From: Candidatus Methylacidiphilales bacterium | GTDB taxonomy: Bacteria; Verrucomicrobiota; Verrucomicrobiia; Methylacidiphilales; JAAUTS01 | NCBI GenBank assembly: GCA_028713655.1 | Contig: JAQTNW010000021.1 | Location: forward strand, 1-61,047 | DNA length: 61,047 bases | Direction: 5' to 3' | Part shown: positions 10,585-18,745 of the stretch, piece after piece | Layout of the letters: each line of letters opens with the position of its first letter | How positions within the stretch are numbered: position 1 is the stretch's first letter | The notes under the pieces: model-generated | The model's database searches: none | Seen by the model: the letters and a program-made list of their open reading frames with translations, nothing else | Told to the model about the DNA's origin: nothing | Program-made: the position numbers and the translations under genes

Positions 10585-11862
10585 TTAAACCAAACCCTTC
10601 TTCATCACTTCCAAGGTTTTTTCAATTTCCTTCTCCCCATGCGCCAATGAAATAAAGCAGGTCTCAAATTGCGAGGGCGGCATGTAAACCCCGCCCTCCA
10701 ACATCGCGTGGAAATACCGTTTGAACTTTTCCAAATCCGAAGTCTTCGCATCCTCCAGGTTCCGGACTTCCCTCCCCGTGAAAAACAGGCAAAACATCGA
10801 TCCGATCCGGTAAAACCTGCTCTCGATCCCCGCGCGCTTCAGCAAATTCCGAACCCCCTCCTCCAGCATCGCCCCCGTTTCTTCCAGCTTGCGATATCCA
10901 TCCACACGCTCCAGTTCCTCCAACTGGGCCAGGCCCGCCGCCATCGCCAAGGGATTCCCTGACAAGGTTCCGGCCTGATACACCGGTCCATCAGGCGCCA
11001 GGCATTTCATGATTTCGCGCTTCCCGCCAAACGCGCCCACCGGCAAGCCGCCGCCGATCACCTTCCCAAAAGCCGAAAGATCCGGCCGCACGCCATAAAT
11101 TCCCTGCGCGCCGCTTTTGCCCAGGCGAAACCCGGTCATGACTTCGTCGAAAATCAGAACAAACCCGTATTGATCCGCCAGACGGCGCAGCGCCTGGAGA
11201 AATCCCGGCTGCGGCAGGATGAGCCCCGCGTTGGCGGGCACCGGCTCCAAAATCAGCGCCGCCACCTTGTTTCCCATTTGCGCCAACACGGATTCCAGAG
11301 CGGGAAGATCGTTGAACGGCAGGCAAAGCGTTTCGGCGGCCAGCGACTCCGGTATCCCGGCGCTGTCGGCCCGGCCAAACGTGAGCACGCCCGAACCCGC
11401 CTTGACCAGCAACGAATCGACATGGCCGTGGTAGCACCCCTCGAATTTGATGATCTTGTCGCGACCGGTGTAGCCCCGCGCCAGCCGGATGCACGACATT
11501 GTCGCCTCCGTGCCGCTGTTGCACATGCGCACCTGCTCCAGGCCGGGGACCCATGAAGTCAGCACCTCAGCCATGCGGAGTTCCAACTCGCCCGGAACAC
11601 CGAAACTGCTGCCGCGATCCGCGGCTTGATGGATGGCCTCGCGCACACAAGCGGGCGCATGACCCAGGATGGCCGGCCCCCAGGTGCATACGTAATCGAC
11701 ATACACATTCCCGTCCACGTCATGCAGATACGCGCCCGAAGCGCTTTTTGCAAAAAAGGGCGTCCCGCCAACGGCGCGAAAGGCCCGCACCGGCGAGTTT
11801 ACACCGCCGGGCATTAGTTCTTTCGATCTGTTGAACAGCTTTTCCGATTTTTCAAAATTCAT
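10585..11862 (-). CDS. hemL: Glutamate-1-semialdehyde 2,1-aminomutase
   Basis: A 425-residue PLP enzyme making 5-aminolevulinate from glutamate-1-semialdehyde in the C5 route to haem and corrinoids. The PLP lysine is Lys267 in SAFGKVIGGGLPVG; other marks are MCNSGTEATMSCIRLARG, FEGCYHGHVDS, and FDEVMTGFRLG. Length and ends are as expected for the family. An AAAGGG sequence stands about 9 bases before the ATG, one of the few visible ribosome sites here. It is a single gene; hemA is not in the window. Corrinoid supply is relevant because the window also has B12-dependent mutase and MetH genes. Confidence 0.96.
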   Translation of the reverse strand: MNFEKSEKLFNRSKELMPGGVNSPVRAFRAVGGTPFFAKSASGAYLHDVDGNVYVDYVCTWGPAILGHAPACVREAIHQAADRGSSFGVPGELELRMAEVLTSWVPGLEQVRMCNSGTEATMSCIRLARGYTGRDKIIKFEGCYHGHVDSLLVKAGSGVLTFGRADSAGIPESLAAETLCLPFNDLPALESVLAQMGNKVAALILEPVPANAGLILPQPGFLQALRRLADQYGFVLIFDEVMTGFRLGKSGAQGIYGVRPDLSAFGKVIGGGLPVGAFGGKREIMKCLAPDGPVYQAGTLSGNPLAMAAGLAQLEELERVDGYRKLEETGAMLEEGVRNLLKRAGIESRFYRIGSMFCLFFTGREVRNLEDAKTSDLEKFKRYFHAMLEGGVYMPPSQFETCFISLAHGEKEIEKTLEVMKKGLV

Positions 11863-11889
11863 TGGTTTTCCCTTTCATAACATTAAATC

Positions 11890-12300
11890 AGCAACACGGA
11901 AAGCCTTGCATTTTAACGCCAAGTCGCAAAGGGCAAAAGGCGCAGGGGATCGCATTTTGGGTTGAAACAAATGCATTCCTCGCGCCAAGGGCGCCAAGTT
12001 CGCAAGGGAAACTGAAACTGGAATTGAACCACGGATAAACGCGGATGAGAAAAGCAGGTATTCGCGACGGGGACACCAAGGGGCAAAGCAAATGATTTAC
12101 CGCAGAGCCTCAAAGATCACAGAGTTTTTCTAAATTTCGATTTCCAAACATCCGTGTTTATCTGTGTCCATCCGTGGTTCAATTTAAGTTTTAAGAAAAT
12201 CTCCTTTGCGTTCCCTGGCTCGCGACGAATGCCGGAGTTCGCGATCTTCCTGTAAAATGGTTTTCCTTGGTGTCTTGCCACCTTTGCGTTAATCTGCGCC
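11890..12300. repeat. Long repeat-filled gap between hemL and rph
   Basis: The gap (11863-12309) contains no gene. It is made of repeat words: cgccaagtcgcaaagggc (11917-11934), cgcgccaagggcgccaag (11980-11997), a facing pair ttgaaccacggataaacgcg (12024-12043) and cgtgtttatctgtgtccatc onward (12152-12187), and cgatcttcctgtaaaatggt (12242-12261), which is inverted again at 13108-13130 on the other side of rph. Confidence 0.7.
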
Positions 12301-12309
12301 GCAACACCC

Positions 12310-13053
12310 ATGAAAAAAATCAAACGCCCCGACGGACGCAAACTCAACCAACTTCGACCCCTGCAATGCCAGTGGGACATCGCCCCCAATTCACTCGCCT
12401 CCGTGCTCATGCGCTGCGGCCAGACCCAGGTGCTCTGCGCCGTCAGCGTCGAGGAATCGGTCCCGCGCTGGATGCAGTCCCAGGGCGTCAGCGGCGGCTG
12501 GCTCACCGCCGAGTATTCCATGCTCCCCTACTCCACGCCTGAGCGCAAACAGCGCGACATCAGCAAGGGCAAGATCGACGGTCGCAGCCAGGAAATCCAG
12601 CGCCTCATCGGGCGTTCCCTCCGGGCGGTTGTGGATTTGGAAAAGCTGGGACCCAGGAGCCTCTGGGTGGATTGCGACGTGCTGGCCGCCGACGGCGGTA
12701 CCCGCACCACATCCATCACAGGCGCCTATCTGGCCATCAAGCTGGCGGTCGAACGCCTGAAAAAGAAAGGCCTGCTGAAAACAAATCCGCTCGTCTCTCC
12801 CGTCGCCGCCACCAGCGTCGGAATTTATCAGGGAACCGTGGTCACCGATCTTTGTTATCTCGAAGACCGGGATGCGGCGGTGGACATGAATATCGTCATG
12901 ACCGGCGAGGGTCGTTTTGTCGAAGTCCAGGCCAGTGGCGAGGAAACAACCTACAGCCGCTCGGAACTCGACGCCATGCTGCGCGCCGCAGCCACGGCGT
13001 TGAAAGATATTTTTCAGTTCCAGAAGCGGGCCTGGTCCAAGCGTCCGAAATAG
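12310..13053 (+). CDS. rph: Ribonuclease PH
   Basis: A 247-residue phosphorolytic 3'-5' exoribonuclease that trims tRNA 3' ends. Typical marks are RPDGRKLNQLRP at the start, GWLTAEYSMLPYST, IQRLIGRSLRAVVDL with the phosphate-site arginines, WVDCDVLAADGGTRT and MTGEGRFVEVQ. Length fits the family. The gene has repeat-filled gaps on both sides and no obvious Shine-Dalgarno, so it is likely transcribed alone. tRNA-Lys in this window lacks an encoded CCA, so trimming of precursor tails is needed in this organism. Confidence 0.95.
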   Translation: MKKIKRPDGRKLNQLRPLQCQWDIAPNSLASVLMRCGQTQVLCAVSVEESVPRWMQSQGVSGGWLTAEYSMLPYSTPERKQRDISKGKIDGRSQEIQRLIGRSLRAVVDLEKLGPRSLWVDCDVLAADGGTRTTSITGAYLAIKLAVERLKKKGLLKTNPLVSPVAATSVGIYQGTVVTDLCYLEDRDAAVDMNIVMTGEGRFVEVQASGEETTYSRSELDAMLRAAATALKDIFQFQKRAWSKRPK

Positions 13054-13064
13054 TCTAGCAAAAA

Positions 13065-13265
13065 TAAGGTTTAACGCAAAGACGCAAAGGGCAAAAGGCG
13101 CGGGGAAACCATTTTACAGGAAGATTGCGAAGAACACGGAGGAAAATGTAGAATTCGGAATGCAGAATTCAGAATGCTTCATAATTCCTAATTCAAACTT
13201 CCGAATTAACCATGACTTACAGACTTAAAACTGGAGTCGAACCACGGATGGACACGGATAAACAC
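13065..13265. repeat. Repeat cluster running into the deacetylase start
   Basis: In order: ttaacgcaaagacgcaaagg (13072-13091), ccattttacaggaagattgc (13109-13128), an AATTC-rich block (13145-13205), and ggatggacacggataaacac (13246-13265). The last word supplies the start codon of the next gene (13248) and its first residues MDTDKHGW. Confidence 0.65.
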
Positions 13266-14081
13266 GGATGGATTCGCATTTGGAAGCTGCAAGGATTGCT
13301 CCCAACCGCAGTTCTGTTTCTTCTGCCACTTCTGCCCGTTTTTGGAGCGGAGAAAAAAGCCGCGTCCGATCCGTTGGCTGCTCCGTATTTGGAGCCTGAG
13401 CTTCTAAGCGTCCAGCACAGCCTTTATCCGGAAGCGCTTTGGCAGGGTCAGACAAAGGAAAAGGTCGTCGCGTTGAGTTTTGATGACGGCCCCAGCCGCT
13501 ACACGCCGGCCTTGCTGGATGTGTTGAAACGCAAGCATGTGAGCGCCACATTTTTTGTACTCGCCAACCGCGCCGCGCGCTTCCCCGAAACCGTTCGCCG
13601 TGAGCAGCAGGAAGGCCATCGGATCGGCTTGCATGGAAGGACCCACGCGTCGCTTCACGGAATGCCTGACGCGGAAATCGTCTCCAACCTTCAACAGGCC
13701 GAAAATTCCGTGCGGGAAATTCTCGGCCCGCAAAACAGCCCGTCCCTCTGGTATTTCCGTGCTCCGTTCCTGGATGTCAGCCATCGCATCATCCGGACAG
13801 CGGAATCCTGCCATACGCGGGTCGTCATGTGTACAATCATGCCCGGCGAGCAATTGCTGTGGCCCAACGGCTGGCGGGAGTTGCCCGGAAAGACCACGAA
13901 ACGCGTATTGCGCGATATCGGACCCGGAGGAATCATCTGCCTGCATGACGGGCAGGATCTGGGGCTGCATGACGGAGTCGAGGACTGCCCCTATGCCGCG
14001 CGAAACGCCTCGGAAATCATCGACGCCCTGCGCGAACGCGGCTATAAATTTGTCACCATTGATAAGTTGGATAAAAGGTAA
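13248..14081 (+). CDS. Secreted polysaccharide deacetylase-family protein (CE4/NodB)
   Basis: A member of the CE4 metal-dependent deacetylase family, about 277 residues from this start. A hydrophobic signal segment (LLPTAVLFLLPLLPVFGA) points to export. The NodB domain shows the SFDDGP motif with the catalytic and metal Asp pair, HGRTH (metal histidines, with Gly where Ser/Thr is usual), YFRAPF and the C-terminal IICLHDG. The first residues (MDTDKHGW) are encoded by an intergenic repeat; a downstream TTG at 13296 is another start candidate. The adenylating ligase follows after 27 bases. Deacetylases of this kind recur in flexirubin and aryl polyene-type clusters. Confidence 0.88.
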   Translation: MDTDKHGWIRIWKLQGLLPTAVLFLLPLLPVFGAEKKAASDPLAAPYLEPELLSVQHSLYPEALWQGQTKEKVVALSFDDGPSRYTPALLDVLKRKHVSATFFVLANRAARFPETVRREQQEGHRIGLHGRTHASLHGMPDAEIVSNLQQAENSVREILGPQNSPSLWYFRAPFLDVSHRIIRTAESCHTRVVMCTIMPGEQLLWPNGWRELPGKTTKRVLRDIGPGGIICLHDGQDLGLHDGVEDCPYAARNASEIIDALRERGYKFVTIDKLDKR

Positions 14082-14108
14082 TCCCCAATCCCCTTCGAAT
14101 TTACAAAT

Positions 14109-15416
14109 ATGCTCTGGCAATGCTGGCTCAAAACCGTTTCGCGCATGAGGGAAAAACCGGCGCTCATTCACGCGCCCGACGGAGAGATTCTGTCATTCGC
14201 CCAACTCCACGAAAATGCGGAATTGCTGGCGGAGCGCCTGAGATCCGCCCGTGGAACCTGCATGGCCTTTGCCCTCCCGAACAGCTTTCATTGGATCGAA
14301 TTGTTCCTGGCCGCGCAAAAATCGGGCGTCACAGCGCTCGCGTTGGATGCTTCCACCCCCGGCAGGACCCATGCGGGATTGGCGGGCAAGCTCGGCGCTT
14401 CCTTCCTCTGGAAACAAGACCGGCTCACCCGCCTAAAGACGGCACGTACAAAAACCCATGCCGCCTATTATAAACTGACTTCGGGCAGCACCGGCCTGCC
14501 CAAGGTCATTCCCTGTTCGGCGACAAACCTGGAAGCCGACGCAACCCAGGTCGTCCGCACGATGAAGATCCGTCCTGCGGACCGTAATCTTGGACTGATT
14601 CCCTTCGGGCACTCCTATGGTCTGGGAAACCTGGTACTTCCGCTCATCGTTCAGGGAACTCCAATTGTGCTGGCCGAATCCTATTTGCCGGGACAAATTC
14701 CGGATTGGATCCACAAGCATCAGATCACGGTTTTTCCTTCGGTCCCGGCTGTGTTCCGCATTCTCAGCCAGTTGCCCGGGAAACACAGCCTGCCTCCGCT
14801 GCGCAGCGCGATCTCCGCCGGGGCTCCGTTGAGTCCGGAAACGGCCAAGGCGTTCCAGCACCGGTTCAAACTTAAACTCCACAATTTTTACGGCTCCTCG
14901 GAAACCGGAGGCATCTGCTACGACAGTTTTGGCAGCGCCTCACTGACAGGGCGCTCGGTTGGCAAACCGCTTGCGGGCGTAAAAATCAAAATCCTGAAAA
15001 ATGGACAGCTTCAAATTTCAAGCCGGGCCGTCGCCACGCCTTCGCACAAGTTCACCGTGCAGGATCTGGGAAAATGGAACCGTCGCGGCGAAATCGTATT
15101 GTCAGGCCGCTTGCAAAAGGCGGCGAACATTGGCGGCAAAAAAATCCAGCCGGGCGAGATTGAATCCATACTCAGAAGCATGCCCGGGGTCCGTGATGCC
15201 TGGGCCACGGTCCTGCATTCCGGCGGGCGGGATTATCTGGCTGCCGCCGCTGAGACAACCAAGTCCAAACGCGCAATTCATGCGCTGCTGGTCCGGCAAC
15301 TGCCCGCCTGGAAACTGCCCAAACGGCTGGCTGTGCTGCCTGCTTTTCCGCGCAATGCGCGCGGGAAGATCGATGCCACCCAGTTGTTGAAAATCACATT
15401 CCCAGCCGCAGATTAA
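14109..15416 (+). CDS. AMP-dependent acyl/aryl-CoA (or ACP) ligase
   Basis: A 435-residue adenylate-forming enzyme. Seen are the P-loop-like motif YKLTSGSTGLPKV, the A5 motif NFYGSSETGG, an Asp-bearing region before SGRLQKAANIGGKKI, and the C-terminal RNARGKID with the catalytic lysine. It is shorter than standard acyl-CoA ligases (about 500-550), mainly in the N-terminal domain. In a ketosynthase/ACP cluster it most likely activates an acid starter or a free fatty acid as the AMP ester for loading on CoA or the ACP at 18131. It is on the plus strand with the deacetylase and converges with the dehydratase operon. Confidence 0.88.
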   Translation: MLWQCWLKTVSRMREKPALIHAPDGEILSFAQLHENAELLAERLRSARGTCMAFALPNSFHWIELFLAAQKSGVTALALDASTPGRTHAGLAGKLGASFLWKQDRLTRLKTARTKTHAAYYKLTSGSTGLPKVIPCSATNLEADATQVVRTMKIRPADRNLGLIPFGHSYGLGNLVLPLIVQGTPIVLAESYLPGQIPDWIHKHQITVFPSVPAVFRILSQLPGKHSLPPLRSAISAGAPLSPETAKAFQHRFKLKLHNFYGSSETGGICYDSFGSASLTGRSVGKPLAGVKIKILKNGQLQISSRAVATPSHKFTVQDLGKWNRRGEIVLSGRLQKAANIGGKKIQPGEIESILRSMPGVRDAWATVLHSGGRDYLAAAAETTKSKRAIHALLVRQLPAWKLPKRLAVLPAFPRNARGKIDATQLLKITFPAAD

Positions 15417-15420
15417 AACT

Positions 15421-15447
15421 GAAATTGAACCACGGATAAACACGGAT
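15421..15447. repeat. Short copy of the ccacggataaacacggat repeat
   Basis: Bases 15421-15447 (gaaattgaaccacggataaa and on) are one more copy of the dispersed word seen at 12024, 12152 (inverted) and 13240. It lies at the convergent junction of the ligase and dehydratase genes. Confidence 0.6.
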
Positions 15448-15471
15448 TTGCAGCAAAAAGCACTTCCTCTC

Positions 15472-15891
15472 TTATTGATTTTTGGTCTGGCTCAAAACAA
15501 TTTTCCCCTGGGCCACGGGTTTTTCTCCCGCCTTCAACTGCGCCGCAAACTGCGCCAGGGCCCCGAAATCCTTTTCCAGGGTAACCTCGATGTCGAGAGT
15601 CTCACCCGGCAGCGCCGGCTGCTGAAGCTTGAACTGCAGCACCTGCGCCAATGCATAACGCTTCGGTTGTGCGTGTTTATGAATGGAGCCCCACAACGCT
15701 CCCGCTGCCTGCGCCGCGCATTCGATCAACAGCACCCCGGGCATCAGCGGTTCTCCGGGGAAATGATCGCGAAAAAAAGCCAGCTCGGGGTCCAGCCATT
15801 TCCGGGCATGAATGAAATTGCCCTCGCGGGTCTCGACAATTTCATCGATGAACGAAAATCCGGGGCCGTGGGGTGTCAGGGGTTGTTTCAT
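15472..15891 (-). CDS. FabZ-like 3-hydroxyacyl-ACP dehydratase
   Basis: A 139-residue hot-dog fold protein. The signature FRDHFPGEPLMPGVLLIECA carries the catalytic His43 and Glu57 of FabZ-type dehydratases, which remove water from 3-hydroxyacyl-ACP. Length matches FabZ. It is the last gene of the minus-strand operon, 6 bases after the acyltransferase stop. In aryl polyene-type pathways this step leaves a trans double bond at each cycle. It could be a housekeeping FabZ, but its place in this cluster argues for a pathway enzyme. Confidence 0.88.
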   Translation of the reverse strand: MKQPLTPHGPGFSFIDEIVETREGNFIHARKWLDPELAFFRDHFPGEPLMPGVLLIECAAQAAGALWGSIHKHAQPKRYALAQVLQFKLQQPALPGETLDIEVTLEKDFGALAQFAAQLKAGEKPVAQGKIVLSQTKNQ

Positions 15892-15897
15892 GACAGT

Positions 15898-16869
15898 TCA
15901 ACCTTTCCCGGCTTCCGACAAGGGCACGAACTGGAACCATTGGCGGCGGTATTTTTGGAGCGTGGGCAAAAGCATGTCCATGCTCAACTGGCTGTAGTGG
16001 CGGATCGTTTCCTCGCGTGACGCCATCGACTTGACAAAGAACGGGGGATGCGCTTCCGCGCGATAGGTTCCATCAGGCTTGACCACGGTCGTGACCAGCA
16101 CCACCGGACATTCCGCCATTCGCGCGAGCAGAAAAACCCCGCCCGTACAGAAAACCCGGCCGTTGGGCGCCGAAACCGGGGTGGACAAATTGGGATTCGG
16201 ACGGTCAAACAGGGACGCGACAAATTTTCCCTGCTTCAATTCGTCCAGCACCTGCAGGAATGAAAACTGGTCCTTCCCGATCTCGATCGTTTCAACCCCC
16301 CAGCGCGCGCGATAGTCCGCCCGCCATCGCGTAAGTTCCGGGGAGGGTTCCGCCTGGGTGAGCGCAACCCTGGGAAATCCAAGTTCAATCCCCAAAAAGC
16401 TGCCGAGTTCAAAAAAACCGAGATGGGCCGTCAAAATAATGGCGCCCTTGCCCTCCTTCTTGGCATTTTTCAGATGCTCGCGGCCCAGTCGTTCGCTGAT
16501 GAGCGCAAGTGTTGTGTCATGGGACCTTGTCCCCGCGTAAAAATAATCCGCCAGGACCCGTCCAAATTCGTTATAAACACAGCAGGCTTCGTGGAATGAA
16601 ACAGGCTCCGGACCCAGCAACGAAAGATTTTTCCGCACCACCGCAACTTTTGCCGGATGCGTCAGCGCGTACAAATAGCCGAACGCACCCAAGACCGGGC
16701 GCATCACAAACCGGGGAATCCAACGGGCGGCAATATCCGCCAGGGAAAACCAGCGCACGGAATAGAAGCGACGCGAAATATGATCCGTCCCCGGAGCCTG
16801 AGGGTCGGCTTTTGAAATCATGGGTTGGGCGGGCAAATCAATCCTTAACCTGCTTGTCTCAGTCGTCAC
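15898..16869 (-). CDS. LpxL/HtrB-like lysophospholipid acyltransferase
   Basis: A 323-residue membrane-associated acyltransferase. The HxxxxE catalytic motif is in LTAHLGFFELG, and the substrate-binding block PNGRVFCTGGVFLLAR follows. Residues about 33-70 include the hydrophobic, membrane-facing segment (RPVLGAFGYLYAL). Family members move acyl chains from ACP to lipid A or to glycerolipids; related genes in aryl polyene and flexirubin clusters attach the finished chain to a membrane lipid. It overlaps the flavoprotein gene by ATGA, so the genes are translated together. Confidence 0.87.
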   Translation of the reverse strand: MTTETSRLRIDLPAQPMISKADPQAPGTDHISRRFYSVRWFSLADIAARWIPRFVMRPVLGAFGYLYALTHPAKVAVVRKNLSLLGPEPVSFHEACCVYNEFGRVLADYFYAGTRSHDTTLALISERLGREHLKNAKKEGKGAIILTAHLGFFELGSFLGIELGFPRVALTQAEPSPELTRWRADYRARWGVETIEIGKDQFSFLQVLDELKQGKFVASLFDRPNPNLSTPVSAPNGRVFCTGGVFLLARMAECPVVLVTTVVKPDGTYRAEAHPPFFVKSMASREETIRHYSQLSMDMLLPTLQKYRRQWFQFVPLSEAGKG

Positions 16870-18164
16870 GCTGCAGCCTTGTCGTCAAAATTCAGGCGCG
16901 GCACCATCTGCCATTTTTTTTGCAGGCGGCAGAACATGTAAAACACCCAGACTCTCCAGCGGAGGCGCCAGCCCAAGTCGGTATTGCCCCCCACCAGGTT
17001 GTTCACCGCGCCGATAAGCTCCTGCGATGCCGCGGGATTCATGAAGACTTCAAACGCATCGTTGTCATAAAACATTTTGATCATGTTCAGGAAAACATTT
17101 GTCATTTGCCGGATGCGGCCCGTGTACCACCGCTGTTGGCCGGCGCTCAAAGCACCGCCCCGGCGTTCGGCTTTCAAAATTTCCCGCGCCGCAAGCCGGC
17201 CTGATTTCAACGACAACATCACGCCCGACGAAAATATCGGGTCGATGAATCCCGCCGCATCCCCCACGAGGATCCAGCGCGGCCCTGCCGCCGTCAGGTG
17301 CCGGTAGGTGTAATCGCCTGCGTGATAAAAATCACTCACTCGCTGCGCACCCTTCATGCGGAAAAGCAGTTCCGTGCTCCCGGCCACCACCTGCTCGAAC
17401 CGTTCGCCCGGTTTGAGTCCGCTCTTGCGGTGCTGGTCCAACGTTTGAACCAGTCCCACCGAGGTTTTTTCCTTGTCCAGCGGGATGATCCAAAACCATC
17501 CTTGTTCCAGGCGCACAATCGTGATGTTGCCCTCAGCCTTTCCTTCATTGCGCCTGACATTGTGGAAGTGCGCAAACGTGGCGAATTTCCTCGGCAAGCC
17601 CAGATCGGTCTTCGGCAGGTTCATGGCCTTGCCCAAAAAAGCGTCCCGCCCGCTCGCATCAATGATCCACTTCGCCTCCGCGCGCATTTTCTCCGCGCCT
17701 GTTTCATATTCGACCGACACCCCGTCGCCGGTCACCTCGACCGTATGCACGCGCGCGCCCTGGCGGCCTTCGCATCCGCACTCGCAGGCGTGCTCGAAAA
17801 GGATTTTATCGAAACGGGCGCGCTCAACCTGGAATGTTTCCGCATAGCGAGGCGCCAGATTACGGCCAAACCAGAAGCGCCGGATTCCCTGCGAGTTGCC
17901 CAGCGTGAATTCCGCCCCCGGTTTCACCATAAAACCGGCCGAGGCGACCTTGTCCCACACGCCGCTGTCGATCAACACGTCATTGATATACGGGATCAGG
18001 GACTCGCCCACATGAAAACGGGGAAAGTGTTCGCGTTCCAAAATCAGCACCTTCTTTCCGGCCTTTGCCAGAAAGGTTCCGGTGGTGCTGCCTCCCGGGC
18101 CCCCACCAATGATGATGGCATCGTATCGGTTCAAGCGGATTTCGGTTCCTGGCGTAAAAGCCAT
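16866..18164 (-). CDS. FAD-dependent halogenase-like oxidoreductase
   Basis: A 432-residue flavoprotein. GGGPGGS (residues 20-26) after the first strand binds the FAD ADP part, and LVGDAAGFIDPIFSSGV (299-315) closes the FAD site. WFWIIP at 223-228 fits the WxWxIP signature of flavin-dependent halogenases; HVGESLIPY (51-59) and VKPGAEF (80-86) also recur in halogenase and geranylgeranyl-reductase-like enzymes. It could halogenate an ACP-bound aromatic or polyene, or act as a plain oxidase or reductase. The ATG at 18164 overlaps the ACP gene by 34 bases; a TTG at 18134 would give the 4-base overlap seen elsewhere in the operon. Confidence 0.85.
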   Translation of the reverse strand: MAFTPGTEIRLNRYDAIIIGGGPGGSTTGTFLAKAGKKVLILEREHFPRFHVGESLIPYINDVLIDSGVWDKVASAGFMVKPGAEFTLGNSQGIRRFWFGRNLAPRYAETFQVERARFDKILFEHACECGCEGRQGARVHTVEVTGDGVSVEYETGAEKMRAEAKWIIDASGRDAFLGKAMNLPKTDLGLPRKFATFAHFHNVRRNEGKAEGNITIVRLEQGWFWIIPLDKEKTSVGLVQTLDQHRKSGLKPGERFEQVVAGSTELLFRMKGAQRVSDFYHAGDYTYRHLTAAGPRWILVGDAAGFIDPIFSSGVMLSLKSGRLAAREILKAERRGGALSAGQQRWYTGRIRQMTNVFLNMIKMFYDNDAFEVFMNPAASQELIGAVNNLVGGNTDLGWRLRWRVWVFYMFCRLQKKWQMVPRLNFDDKAAA

Positions 18165-18397
18165 TCTCTCAACGAACCCAGCGATCCCAGTATCTGCCGG
18201 GCAACCTTCGGGTCCCGGATCGGGACGCCAAACTCTTTTTCAATGGCGACGGTCAATTGCAGCGCGTCGATCGAATCCAAGCCAAGGCTGTCGGGCCCGA
18301 ACAAGGGCGTATCTTCATTAATTTCGTCCGGCGGAACCTGCAACATGCAGTTCTCCACCAAAAGCTTCCGTAATTGATCCAAAGTCACATTGGGCAT
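18131..18397 (-). CDS. Acyl carrier protein
   Basis: An 88-residue ACP. The phosphopantetheine serine is Ser42 in SLGLDSIDALQL. The four-helix pattern and acidic loop (PPDEINEDTPLFGPDS) are standard. It heads the second half of the split operon and lies just after the 230-bp repeat, so the repeat forms part of its leader if transcription continues from the ketosynthase genes. The start at 18397 (MPNVTLDQL) was preferred to 18433, which would add 12 residues not seen in ACPs. Confidence 0.92.
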   Translation of the reverse strand: MPNVTLDQLRKLLVENCMLQVPPDEINEDTPLFGPDSLGLDSIDALQLTVAIEKEFGVPIRDPKVARQILGSLGSLREWLLRQEPKSA

Positions 18398-18460
18398 AGG
18401 CAAACAATAAATGGAAGTCCATGCGGTTGACAACCATCTTCAGCAGAGCTTACGCATTTC

Positions 18461-18690
18461 GTCATCGTGAGAACCCAAACCTTGTAAGAAGGTGTTTTGA
18501 GCGGGAATGAACGCGAGTTGTAGCTTACCGCAACGCGGGTTGCGTCTGCTTTATCCAATCGCCGGAACCGCTTTCAGGGTTCGGGATGATTTTCTGATTT
18601 TACCCAGGGTAGCTCCCGCCTTCGCTACGCTTCGGCGTGGCAACCCTGGGCTGAAAGACGAAACGGCGTTGCCGTTTTAGCTAACATTCC
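18461..18690 (-). repeat. Dispersed 230-bp repeat, copy 2, inside the ketosynthase operon
   Basis: Reverse-complement copy of 6659-6887 (compare gctacgcttcggcgtggcaa with its inverse near 6710). It fills most of the 348-base gap 18398-18745 between the degenerate ketosynthase gene and the ACP gene; no gene was seen in this gap. The inner CCCAGGGT/ACCCTGGG pair would form a stem in the operon mRNA, which might act as a processing or attenuation point, or simply be an inserted element. Confidence 0.85.
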
Positions 18691-18745
18691 AACTTTTAGC
18701 ATATTGCCCGTCGTAAAAAGCGGCGTCGTGCCGCCTCATTCCATA

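Noticed and set aside
13212-13247. Longer start for the deacetylase
   Set aside because: Adds residues translated from AATTC and ccacgg repeats in front of the signal segment; a start at 13248 or 13296 is more likely.
17298-18377. 359-codon frame opposite the flavoprotein and ACP
   Set aside because: Antisense to two well-supported genes; no motif.
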